A stretch of DNA of 64,000 nt from Bacteroidota bacterium (GTDB lineage: Bacteria > Bacteroidota > Bacteroidia > M30B66), in the NCBI GenBank assembly GCA_947460255.1, contig CANHIS010000003.1, positions 22,047 through 86,046 of the forward strand, written 5' to 3'. Below, one piece after another: positions 15,435 to 23,657 of this stretch. The notes beneath the pieces are model-generated. The model was not told the origin of the DNA. It made no database searches and saw only the letters and a list, made by a program, of their open reading frames with translations. Position 1 is the stretch's first letter. Each line of letters opens with the position of its first letter. The position numbers and the translations under genes are program-made.

Positions 15435-17132
15435 ATGAAAAACAACAGAAGAAATTTTATTAAAGCTATTGGAATTACTGCTGGAGCAGGTATAGTAGCA
15501 GCGAATCCATTAAATGCAATGGATGCAGTAATTGGTCAAGATAATGCAAATGAAAATTCTTCTGAAATAAAGGACGGGCCATTTACAATTTCAATTCTTC
15601 AAACCACCGATGTGCATTGCCAAGTGCATCCACACGATGAATTGTTTTGGGAAAATAATCAAGCCGTTTACCGCAAAACTGGTGGTTATGCGCAACTTTC
15701 AACCTATTTAAAGGAATTTAGAAAGAAAAATCCTCACACTTTTTTATTGGATACTGGCGATATGTTTCAAGGAAGTGAATTGAGTGTAAAAACTACCGGA
15801 AAAGCATTTGTACCCATTTTGGATGCACTTCAATACGATTTGTATTTACCAGGAAATTGGGAAGTAATTTACTACAAGAAAAATATGCAAACGCTTCTAG
15901 GATCACTCAAAGCTCCAAAAGTATGTGCAAATATGTATCACGATGCTGGCGAAGGAAAAAAGGGCGAACTTGTTTTTCCTCCATATTATATTTGGAATGT
16001 AAATGGTGTGAAAATCGGTTTTATTGGATACACTGATCCTTTGGTTCCTATTCGTCAATCCCCAAATTATAGCAAAGGGATCATCTACACTAAACCTGAG
16101 GAAAATCTTCCATTTTATGTAGATGTGCTTAGAAATCAAGAACAATGCGCTTACGTAATGATTGTTGCTCATCTAGGTCTTTCACAACAAATTCACCTAG
16201 CAAATCAAAAAGAATGTGAAGGGGTAAATTACATTCTTGGCGGCGACACACATGAAAGAGTTCGTAAACCAATAGAATGTAAGTATTCTAAGGTGGTTGA
16301 ACCTGGTGCTTTTGGCTCATTTGTAGGTAAATTAAATCTCACCATAGAAAATGGCAAAGTGACTAAGGATGAGTATGAATTGGTCGAAATCACTGCAAGC
16401 AAATACAAGGCAGACAAGGAAATTGACAAATTAATTGAGAATCTCGAAGGACCATATTTGAACGACATCAACAAAGTAATTGGATACAGTACAATTCCAT
16501 TATACCGTTATTTTGTAATTGAAAATACCATTGATACCATGATTCTTAATGCATTGCGTTGGCAAGTTAAGGATGTGGATATTGTACTTTCTAATGGTTT
16601 CCGTTTTTGCCCACCAAGATCAACGCCCGATGCAACAGGAAATATTCCAATAACTAGCGGATATGTTTTCGATATGTTACCAGTGGATAGCACTGTAAGA
16701 ACTGCCAAAGCAACTGGAAAACAGATTAAAGATTGGCTCGAGAAAGAATTAAACAATGTTTTTGCAAAAGACGCTTCTGAACGCTTTGGTGGATGGGTGA
16801 TTAAGTTTAACGGAATGAAAGTTAAATTTAATGCCTACGGAGAAAAAGGCCAACGTGTCCTGAGTGTTGAAATTGGAAATGCTCCATTGGATTTGGAGAA
16901 AACATACTCCATGTGTGCCTGCGAACGTGATGGAGATCCATTCGATATGCTATGCAGAATTAAAGGAGTTAAGGATGCTACAAACACTTCATATACGCTT
17001 CATTCTGTGATGAAGAATTATTTGACAGCAAATTCTCCAGTTACTCCAACACCACAAAAAAATGCAATTGCATTAGATGCTCCAGAATTATTACTTACTC
17101 AGGTGACAGGAGTGGATTACCAATTCAGATAA
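15435..17132 (+). CDS. SoxB-like thiosulfohydrolase (5'-nucleotidase superfamily)
   Basis: A 565-residue protein with a twin-arginine signal (NNRRNFIKAIG, then a hydrophobic stretch to about residue 28). The metallophosphoesterase domain has TTDVH (D59, H61), DTGD (106-109), GNWE (N141, W142) and VAHLG (H246). The Trp in GNWE, rather than the His usual in 5'-nucleotidases, is a SoxB feature. The usual GHxH is GGDTH (D271, H273) here, an unusual metal ligand. The C-terminal nucleotidase-type domain (about 340-565) has LSNGFRF. SoxB releases sulfate from SoxYZ-bound S-sulfonate, but no SoxYZ gene is in the window, so the substrate carrier is open. Confidence 0.83.
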   Translation: MKNNRRNFIKAIGITAGAGIVAANPLNAMDAVIGQDNANENSSEIKDGPFTISILQTTDVHCQVHPHDELFWENNQAVYRKTGGYAQLSTYLKEFRKKNPHTFLLDTGDMFQGSELSVKTTGKAFVPILDALQYDLYLPGNWEVIYYKKNMQTLLGSLKAPKVCANMYHDAGEGKKGELVFPPYYIWNVNGVKIGFIGYTDPLVPIRQSPNYSKGIIYTKPEENLPFYVDVLRNQEQCAYVMIVAHLGLSQQIHLANQKECEGVNYILGGDTHERVRKPIECKYSKVVEPGAFGSFVGKLNLTIENGKVTKDEYELVEITASKYKADKEIDKLIENLEGPYLNDINKVIGYSTIPLYRYFVIENTIDTMILNALRWQVKDVDIVLSNGFRFCPPRSTPDATGNIPITSGYVFDMLPVDSTVRTAKATGKQIKDWLEKELNNVFAKDASERFGGWVIKFNGMKVKFNAYGEKGQRVLSVEIGNAPLDLEKTYSMCACERDGDPFDMLCRIKGVKDATNTSYTLHSVMKNYLTANSPVTPTPQKNAIALDAPELLLTQVTGVDYQFR

Positions 17133-17162
17133 CAATAATTGTTTAACGTTACAACATTCACC

Positions 17163-17627
17163 ATGAAAACAATATTCTTTGCCCTATTTTCTTTATTTAT
17201 TTCTTTGAGTGTTTTTGCTCAACCAAAATGTGAGGAAATTCAATTCTCAAATGCAGATCAATTACAAATTCAAAATCCAGAGCCGCTAAAAATTGTTTTC
17301 CAATTGTCTATCGGTGATACACTGGCACACAAGGCGCTGATGAAGCAAATTGGTAACATCACCACTGTTGAACCAAACACCATAATTGAAGTTGTGTGTC
17401 ATGGTCCAGGCCTTGATATGCTTAGAAAAGACAAGAGCACTGTAGCAAAGAAGATTGAAGAATTCTCACAAAAAGGAGTTGTTTTTAATGCATGTGAATT
17501 TTCAATGAAAGAACGAAATGTAACAGCAGAGCAAATTATTCCTTCTGCAAAATACGTGAAGGCTGGAATTATCTACATCGTTACCAAGCAACGTGAAGGA
17601 TATAGTTACATTAAATCTGGATTTTAA
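17163..17627 (+). CDS. Exported DsrE/DsrF-like protein
   Basis: A 154-residue protein with a Sec signal peptide (1-20, ending SVFAQ) and a DsrE-like fold. Conserved features are EVVCHGPGLDML (Cys79) and GVVFNACEFSMKERNV, where Cys111 occupies the position of the sulfur-carrying Cys of DsrE-type proteins. The exported location is notable because classical DsrEFH is cytoplasmic. In this operon it is the best candidate for a periplasmic sulfur carrier. The frame extends 8 codons upstream to 17139, but the signal peptide fixes the start at 17163. Its stop overlaps the next ATG (TAATG). Confidence 0.85.
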   Translation: MKTIFFALFSLFISLSVFAQPKCEEIQFSNADQLQIQNPEPLKIVFQLSIGDTLAHKALMKQIGNITTVEPNTIIEVVCHGPGLDMLRKDKSTVAKKIEEFSQKGVVFNACEFSMKERNVTAEQIIPSAKYVKAGIIYIVTKQREGYSYIKSGF

Positions 17628-19063
17628 TGTATATTTCCTTTCGTGCAGCTTTTTTATTCATTATTTGCCTAATTCTCGTTCAACTTCAACTTGTTGGTCA
17701 ACACCAAGAAGTGAACGAAAAGCCTGCTATTTGGGGAAAAGAAATTGGAGTTTCAAAAGATTCGTCCTCTATATTATTTGCATTGAAAAGTGGTAAAACC
17801 CAAGGCCACTTTCGTTATTTTTTTAGTTCTACCGATAATTCAGGCATTTTAACTGATTATTATGCCAATGCATTTGGCGGCGGACTTAGATACGAATCTG
17901 GAAAATTTCATGGTTTTCAATTAGGCACCAGTGGGTTTTATGTATTTAATATTGGTTCTTCTGATCTTACAAAAGTTGATAGCTCCACCAATCAAGTAAA
18001 TCGCTACGAATTAGGCCTTTTTGACATCCAAAATCCTGCAAATAGAAACGATATAGATCGGTTGGAAGAATTCTTTCTTAAATATTCTTATCGAAATTCA
18101 TTTGTTCGTTTCGGCCGACAATTGATCAATACACCATTTATCAATTTGCAGGATGGTAGAATGAGGCCTACATCAACCGAAGGACTTTGGTTCGAATTCA
18201 ATGAAGTGAAGAAACTTGAACTTTCTGGAGGTTGGATTTATGCTATTTCACCACGAAGTACCGCCAAATGGTTTCGAGCGGCTGAATCTGTTGGTGTTTA
18301 CGCCATGGGTGTTTCAACAAATGGCAAAAAATCAAATTACGCAAACCAACTTCAATCTGACGGCGTAATGATGTTCGGAGCGAAATACAAACCCAAAAAA
18401 TGGCTCACTATTACTACTTGGGATCTCCTATTTGAGAACGTCATGAACACTGCATTTGTGCAAACAGATTTCGAATTTAGCAACAAGAAAAATCTTACTT
18501 TCTTAGCCTCATTCCAAGCAATCCGACAAGATGCAATCAATCATGGTGGAAATCCGGATGTTGATCTTACATATATTGATCAGGGTGCAAAGTCGAACTC
18601 TTTTGGCGCCAAAGCTGGCTTGCGAAAAGGTAAGGTAGAGTTTACTTTGAATTACAATCGTATTTTCGATTCAGGCAGATATTTAATGCCGAGAGAGTGG
18701 GGGAGAGATCCGTTTTTTACTTTCCTTTCACGGGAACGGAACGATGGCCTTGGAGATGTCCATGCATTTGTGGGAAAATTCTCGATATTATTGCCTAAAA
18801 ATGGCCTTAAAATAAATATTGGTGGAGGATACTTCAAATTACCAGATGTCAAGAATTTCGCATTAAACAAATACGGTCTTCCTTCATATTCCCAATTGAA
18901 TATTGATGCTCGGTATGAATTCAAAGGTGTTTTTAAAGGCCTCGAAGGACAATTGCTTTATGTCATGAAATTTAATCATGGCGAAACCTACAACGATCTT
19001 AGATATACTTTTAATAAAGTCGACATGTCACTTTTAAATGTAGTTTTGAACTACCACTTTTGA
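17627..19063 (+). CDS. OprD-like outer membrane porin
   Basis: A 478-residue outer-membrane beta-barrel candidate with an N-terminal signal (about 1-25), alternating beta-strand patterns throughout and a terminal aromatic residue (LNVVLNYHF). The N-terminal block GHFRYFF-LTDYYANAFGGGLRYE and the FHGFQLG segment resemble OprD-family specific porins. In this operon it probably admits thiosulfate or tetrathionate. It overlaps the DsrE-like gene by one base and is followed 3 bases later by the regulator gene. Confidence 0.83.
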   Translation: MYISFRAAFLFIICLILVQLQLVGQHQEVNEKPAIWGKEIGVSKDSSSILFALKSGKTQGHFRYFFSSTDNSGILTDYYANAFGGGLRYESGKFHGFQLGTSGFYVFNIGSSDLTKVDSSTNQVNRYELGLFDIQNPANRNDIDRLEEFFLKYSYRNSFVRFGRQLINTPFINLQDGRMRPTSTEGLWFEFNEVKKLELSGGWIYAISPRSTAKWFRAAESVGVYAMGVSTNGKKSNYANQLQSDGVMMFGAKYKPKKWLTITTWDLLFENVMNTAFVQTDFEFSNKKNLTFLASFQAIRQDAINHGGNPDVDLTYIDQGAKSNSFGAKAGLRKGKVEFTLNYNRIFDSGRYLMPREWGRDPFFTFLSRERNDGLGDVHAFVGKFSILLPKNGLKINIGGGYFKLPDVKNFALNKYGLPSYSQLNIDARYEFKGVFKGLEGQLLYVMKFNHGETYNDLRYTFNKVDMSLLNVVLNYHF

Positions 19064-19066
19064 TCA

Positions 19067-19711
19067 ATGAAAAAACACATCAATACCGAGCAACTGGAGT
19101 CAATCTTTGAAAAGGGGTTGATTCAAGAGCTGTTTCAGTTTGGTGATGTGAAGTATTTTTCAGCAGGTGATGTCATCATGGATTATGGCAAATATGTAAG
19201 AATGATGCCTATAATCCTTTCTGGAACAGTAAAAGTCTTTCGCAAAGATGACAACGGTCGTGAAATTTTACTGTATTATTTGTCCGACAATGAAAGCTGT
19301 AGTATGGCTTACAGTTGCTGTATTTCAGCTAAAAAAAGTGAAATTAAAGCTGTTGCAGAGGATGATGGGAAATATCTAGTTATACCATTTGTGAAGCTTA
19401 ACGACTGGCTATGCAAATACGAAAGCTGGAGAACCTATATTTTCAATAGTTTCAATGAACGTTTCACTGAATTATTGAATTCCATTGATATTATGGCTTT
19501 CGGAAATATGGATACCCGAATCAAACAGTATTTAATGGAAAAATACGAGCGTTCAGGCAGCACCAGTATCAAGGTCTCTCATTATAAAATAGCTGAAGAG
19601 CTCGCTACTACAAGAGTTGTGATTTCAAGAATTCTTAAAAATTACGAGAACGACAAAAAACTCATTCTTTACAGAAATGAAATCAAATTACTGAATGGCT
19701 TTTTTGATTAA
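19067..19711 (+). CDS. Crp/Fnr family transcriptional regulator
   Basis: A 214-residue protein with an N-terminal cyclic-nucleotide-binding-like beta-roll (about 20-120), a dimerisation helix and a C-terminal winged helix. The recognition region HYKIAEELATTRVVISRILK lies at about 172-191. Three clustered cysteines (78, 84, 85, in ESCSMAYSCC) could form a thiol or persulfide sensor; residues typical of cAMP binding are not obvious. It is the last gene of the sulfur operon, and GTAAC/GTTAC palindromes at 9251 and 11667 are plausible targets. The ligand is unknown. Confidence 0.88.
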   Translation: MKKHINTEQLESIFEKGLIQELFQFGDVKYFSAGDVIMDYGKYVRMMPIILSGTVKVFRKDDNGREILLYYLSDNESCSMAYSCCISAKKSEIKAVAEDDGKYLVIPFVKLNDWLCKYESWRTYIFNSFNERFTELLNSIDIMAFGNMDTRIKQYLMEKYERSGSTSIKVSHYKIAEELATTRVVISRILKNYENDKKLILYRNEIKLLNGFFD

Positions 19712-19792
19712 TATCCTGTTTTGAATCGCTTCTTCATTTCCACAGAATCAATTAAAGTAAAAAAAGCATTGCTACTCAAAATCGATATTTTA

Positions 19793-20869
19793 TCAAAACA
19801 TCGGTTTAGCAGCCTTCAATTGCTTGAATATTTCATTTCGAGTTAAATTCACTTCGTATTTCGAAATGTAATTTTCCATCGAATTTTCTATTGCTTCTAT
19901 ACGACTATCTGGTGCTGGATGCGTGAGCAGAAATTCTGGTAAATCTGTGCCAGATGAATGTTCTTGTTTCAATCCATTTAGCAAGCCTACCATGCCTTTG
20001 GGATTTATTTTACTATTCACCAAAATTTCCATCCCTTTTAAATCAGCTTCAGTTTCTAATTCTCGTGAATAAGATAAATTCCTGAATTGATCCGCCTGAC
20101 CAATCAATGTGCTCGAAATATCTCCAACATCTCCTACAATAAGTCCAATGAGCATGCTTCCTGCCAATTGTCGCATCATCGATCTGATTGAATGTCGCTG
20201 AATTACATGCGACGCTTCATGAGCCATCAATCCAGCTAATTCTTCTTCCGTTTTGAGAATATCTAAAATGCCCGTATAAACAACGATTTCTCCTCCCGGC
20301 ACGGCAAATGTGTTCACGGTTTTAGATTCAATCAAAGTAAAATGAAGTGGATATTTCGTATTAAATGCAATCGTTTTACCAAATTCGTTTAATAGTCTTG
20401 TTCCAGCTGTATCAACAGTTTCACCTGATGTGTATTGTGACATTAATTCCTTTCCCAATGAAATTTCCTGTTCCATTGGAAAATGCTCTGTTGCTCGATC
20501 TGCCAACCAGGGCAACAAAAGAAAATAAATAATCAATCCTATTGTTACGAAACCGCCGCCAATTAAAACAAACGGCCATAAACCCATTCCGAAAATTCGC
20601 TCAGCAAAACTGAATTTCTCAGGAATTTGTCCCATTTGCTGAATTAAATACCCACGAATATTGACGTATTTAATATACAATTGGTGCTCTCCAACTGGCC
20701 CGAAAAATATGAGACATTCGTTCTTTTTAGGGAATTTTACCACATGCAAATCGCGCGGCAGAATCTCCATTTCACCTTCAGAGGTTTGAAGAACAATTCT
20801 TCCTTGCTCAATTGTATAAGCAACTATTTCTGCAGATTTATTTTGCAGATTTAATTCAGCGTATTCCAT
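19793..20869 (-). CDS. M48 family metalloprotease, membrane-anchored
   Basis: A 358-residue protein. Residues 1-90 form an uncharacterised beta-rich domain, followed by one membrane helix (about 98-121). The M48 peptidase domain has HEASH (217-221) and the third zinc ligand in ELETEAD. Family members (HtpX, BepA/LoiP) degrade misfolded membrane or periplasmic proteins. It starts 3 bases after corA, so the two are probably cotranscribed. Confidence 0.9.
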   Translation of the reverse strand: MEYAELNLQNKSAEIVAYTIEQGRIVLQTSEGEMEILPRDLHVVKFPKKNECLIFFGPVGEHQLYIKYVNIRGYLIQQMGQIPEKFSFAERIFGMGLWPFVLIGGGFVTIGLIIYFLLLPWLADRATEHFPMEQEISLGKELMSQYTSGETVDTAGTRLLNEFGKTIAFNTKYPLHFTLIESKTVNTFAVPGGEIVVYTGILDILKTEEELAGLMAHEASHVIQRHSIRSMMRQLAGSMLIGLIVGDVGDISSTLIGQADQFRNLSYSRELETEADLKGMEILVNSKINPKGMVGLLNGLKQEHSSGTDLPEFLLTHPAPDSRIEAIENSMENYISKYEVNLTRNEIFKQLKAAKPMF

Positions 20870-20872
20870 AAT

Positions 20873-21805
20873 TTAGAACCAGCGGCGACGAAGGAAAACA
20901 AACAAAATTACAGCACTCAAAACCAACGAAACACCCAAAATCAACGAAAATGCATTTGGATTGTGTTGCCCAGGAATTTGAACATTCATCCCGAAGAAAC
21001 TCGCAATCAACGTAGGCACATACAACACGATTGTGATCAACGTAAGTGTTTTAATGATCTTATTCATGTTGTTGTTTATGATCGAAGCATAAGCCGTCGT
21101 CATCTGCATCAAGATGTTATTCGCAATATTGGTCATCTCAATTGCCTGCTGAAATTCAGTCATTACATCCTGAAACAACTCCTCATCTTCTTCATAGGTA
21201 CGAATAAGCTGAAGTCTGTTCAACCGCGCCATCATCAACTCATTCGACTTTAAAGCCGTCGTATAATAAATGAGCACTTTTTGGTATTTCAATAAGTCGA
21301 AAATATCCTGATTTCGCATGCTGTACTGCAAATCATCTTCAATTTGATCCACCGTTTTATTTATTTCACGCAAATGCATCAAATATTTCGTGGCGGTTTT
21401 AAGCAAAATCAGCAACAGAAAACGATAATGTTTCGCGGTGTTTAAATTCTTCACGCGATTGTTCTCGAATTCTTGGATAATCACATTTTCTTCCTTGGCA
21501 ATCGTAACGATATATTCGTTGTTCATGATCACACCCAACGGAATGGTCACAAACGGAGCCTCATCCTTTTTCCCTTGAAAATGTGGAATTTTGATCAAGG
21601 TAAACAACACATCTTCATCGCGTTCAGCTCGCGCCTTCTCGTCGATATCCAATGGATCATACAAATATTCTTCTGTGAATGGAAATTCCTTGACGAGCCA
21701 ATTTAACTCATCTTCGGTCGGATCTACAGCATTAATCCAACATCCGGGCTCTGGTGTCCGGATTTCTTCCAGCCTGCGGTTGTGTGTTCGAAAGATGTTG
21801 ATCAT
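20873..21805 (-). CDS. corA: CorA family divalent cation channel
   Basis: A 310-residue CorA-type channel for Mg2+ (also Co2+ and Ni2+). The long cytoplasmic alpha/beta and helical funnel is followed by two C-terminal membrane helices, the first ending in the invariant GMN (SFFGMNVQIPG). A minus-strand -7 box TATTTTTG (21861-21854) precedes an approximately 45-nt leader with a short hairpin CCCGT-ACGGG (21834-21848). It is the first gene of a two-gene operon with the M48 protease. Confidence 0.92.
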   Translation of the reverse strand: MINIFRTHNRRLEEIRTPEPGCWINAVDPTEDELNWLVKEFPFTEEYLYDPLDIDEKARAERDEDVLFTLIKIPHFQGKKDEAPFVTIPLGVIMNNEYIVTIAKEENVIIQEFENNRVKNLNTAKHYRFLLLILLKTATKYLMHLREINKTVDQIEDDLQYSMRNQDIFDLLKYQKVLIYYTTALKSNELMMARLNRLQLIRTYEEDEELFQDVMTEFQQAIEMTNIANNILMQMTTAYASIINNNMNKIIKTLTLITIVLYVPTLIASFFGMNVQIPGQHNPNAFSLILGVSLVLSAVILFVFLRRRWF

Positions 21806-22000
21806 CGTCCATGGCAGAGGATTTAGTTCCGGTCCCGTGCTTTACGGGCGCGTGCAAAAATAGTTAATTAAACCAATTTACAACTTCGTTGGATGAAGGA
21901 TTTGTTAAGACTGTTGCTTTTTCACGCCAAAATCAACGCTCAACTCACCCAATCTTCCATGTTTGCATCCAAACACCAAGGAAGCCTTCTCTTGATCTTT

Positions 22001-22765
22001 CTACAAATCTCGGGTTTTCAGAAGCCGTAAACTTATGCCGACAAATACCAACGGATAAATGAGAGCTACCAAGGTCTCCGACAAGCTTGTGTATCGGATT
22101 CCGAACGATGGAGGATCGGTACTAAACGGCGATGGAACAAATTCTTCCAAGCTATTCAAAGGAAAATAAGCGTAAGCACTGTGCAACCAAGCCCTACCAA
22201 GGATTGGTTCAACCAACCAGTACCAAGCCAAAAACACCATGATCGAAATGGCCGATCGCTTGAAAATCAAGGCCAACATAATTCCTGATGCAATCAATCC
22301 GAAGCTATTCCAAAATACCCGAAGTAAATAATCGAGCATCGAAAAACTGTTCTGACTAGATGCCAAATCGCCTTTCGTGATCCCAATAATCAACCCAGTG
22401 AAAAATGTAAAAAGCATCGCACCAAAGCTGATCACAATCGCCAAAATAATTTTCGATGCCAGAAACTCTTGAGGCGACATTCCATCTGTAACATGCTGCC
22501 TGAGTGTGCGAAACGAAATCTCATTGCTCACCAAATTGATCATCAACAAGGTTAAAAAAGGCGTAAACCAACTGCTCACATAACTCACAAAATACCAAGC
22601 TACTGGAAATTGGTACACCTGTGCAAGATTCGCTGGACCAAACTGCACGAACTTGTCGAAGGTCCAGTAAACAATCAAGGTGCTCAGCATAAAAATCCCT
22701 ACAAATACCCAAAAGGTGCGATAGCTCTTCAGCTTGAGCCATTCAATTTGCCAAAGTCTTTTCAT
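22001..22765 (-). CDS. ABC-2 type transporter permease
   Basis: A 254-residue membrane protein with six predicted transmembrane segments and the ABC-2 permease pattern (EWLKLKSYRTFWVF at the start, LRQHVTDGMSPQEFLASK coupling helix). It overlaps its ATPase gene by 4 bases (ATGA), so the pair makes one exporter. The substrate is unknown. About 195 bases separate it from corA; no gene is seen there beyond the corA promoter. Confidence 0.88.
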   Translation of the reverse strand: MKRLWQIEWLKLKSYRTFWVFVGIFMLSTLIVYWTFDKFVQFGPANLAQVYQFPVAWYFVSYVSSWFTPFLTLLMINLVSNEISFRTLRQHVTDGMSPQEFLASKIILAIVISFGAMLFTFFTGLIIGITKGDLASSQNSFSMLDYLLRVFWNSFGLIASGIMLALIFKRSAISIMVFLAWYWLVEPILGRAWLHSAYAYFPLNSLEEFVPSPFSTDPPSFGIRYTSLSETLVALIYPLVFVGISLRLLKTRDL

Positions 22766-23655
22766 GATGCCTGAATGAGTTTTAAGAATTCCTGCTCTAA
22801 ATCGGCAGTGTTTCTCACCAAATGGCTCACCGCAATTCCCTGCTGAAACAGTTGCTGATTCAACATTTCAGGTTCAAATCCTTGTTCCAACGCAACGGTT
22901 AAATGCTTCCCCGCTGGATGAATCGATTTCACCTGTGGGATCTTTTCCAAGGCCAACTTCAACTTCACCAAATCGCTTGAGCCCACAACGGCTGTATCGC
23001 TTTCGGTTAAAATTGTTGATACAGGACCGGCTTTCAGAACTTTTCCCCGTTTCATGATAACTACATCCGAACAAACTCTCTGCACTTCATTGAGTAGATG
23101 GCTCGCCAAAATGATCGTCTTCCCAGCTTGCTGTTGTTGCAAAATCAATTCGCGGATTTCTGTAATCCCTTGTGGATCGAGTCCGTTCGTAGGTTCGTCC
23201 AACACCAAAACTTCAGGATCCGCCAGTAGGGCAGAGGCAATCGCCAAACGTTGCTTCATTCCCAAAGAAAAGGTCTTGAAAGCGCTGTCTTTTCTTTCTA
23301 GAAGTCCAGTTTCTTTCAACACTATTGCAATGCGGCTTTCAGAACATTCTTTGATTTTGGCAACAATCTCCAAGTTTTTCCATGCCGATAAATACGGATA
23401 GAAATTCGGTGTTTCAATCAAACAGCCAATCTTCTTTCTCGCTTCGGTTGACTCTTGTCCGCCCATCCACGAAAATGATCCTGAATCAGCATGTAAAAGA
23501 CCCATGATGCAGCCTAGCGTAGTTGTTTTACCGCTTCCATTCGGACCTAAAATCCCGAAAACTTCGCCTTTTCCAACCCGAAAGCTGATCTGATCAACTG
23601 CAGTAATTTTCCCGTAGGTTTTACGCAGCGCATTTACTTCGAGTATGGTGCTCAT
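22762..23655 (-). CDS. ABC transporter ATP-binding protein
   Basis: A 297-residue ATPase with Walker A GPNGSGKTT, signature FSLGMKQRLAIASAL, Walker B VLVLDEPTNGLDP and an H-loop ASHLL. A C-terminal extension (about 220-297) is typical of ABC-2/CcmA-like exporters. It begins 2 bases after the fused E1 gene and overlaps the permease gene, implying one transcript of metabolic enzyme plus exporter. Confidence 0.92.
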   Translation of the reverse strand: MSTILEVNALRKTYGKITAVDQISFRVGKGEVFGILGPNGSGKTTTLGCIMGLLHADSGSFSWMGGQESTEARKKIGCLIETPNFYPYLSAWKNLEIVAKIKECSESRIAIVLKETGLLERKDSAFKTFSLGMKQRLAIASALLADPEVLVLDEPTNGLDPQGITEIRELILQQQQAGKTIILASHLLNEVQRVCSDVVIMKRGKVLKAGPVSTILTESDTAVVGSSDLVKLKLALEKIPQVKSIHPAGKHLTVALEQGFEPEMLNQQLFQQGIAVSHLVRNTADLEQEFLKLIQAS

Positions 23656-23657
23656 TT

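Noticed and set aside
21834..21848. Short hairpin CCCGT-ACGGG in the corA leader as a Mg2+ riboswitch
   Set aside because: It has only a 5-bp stem and none of the known M-box or mgtA leader features.
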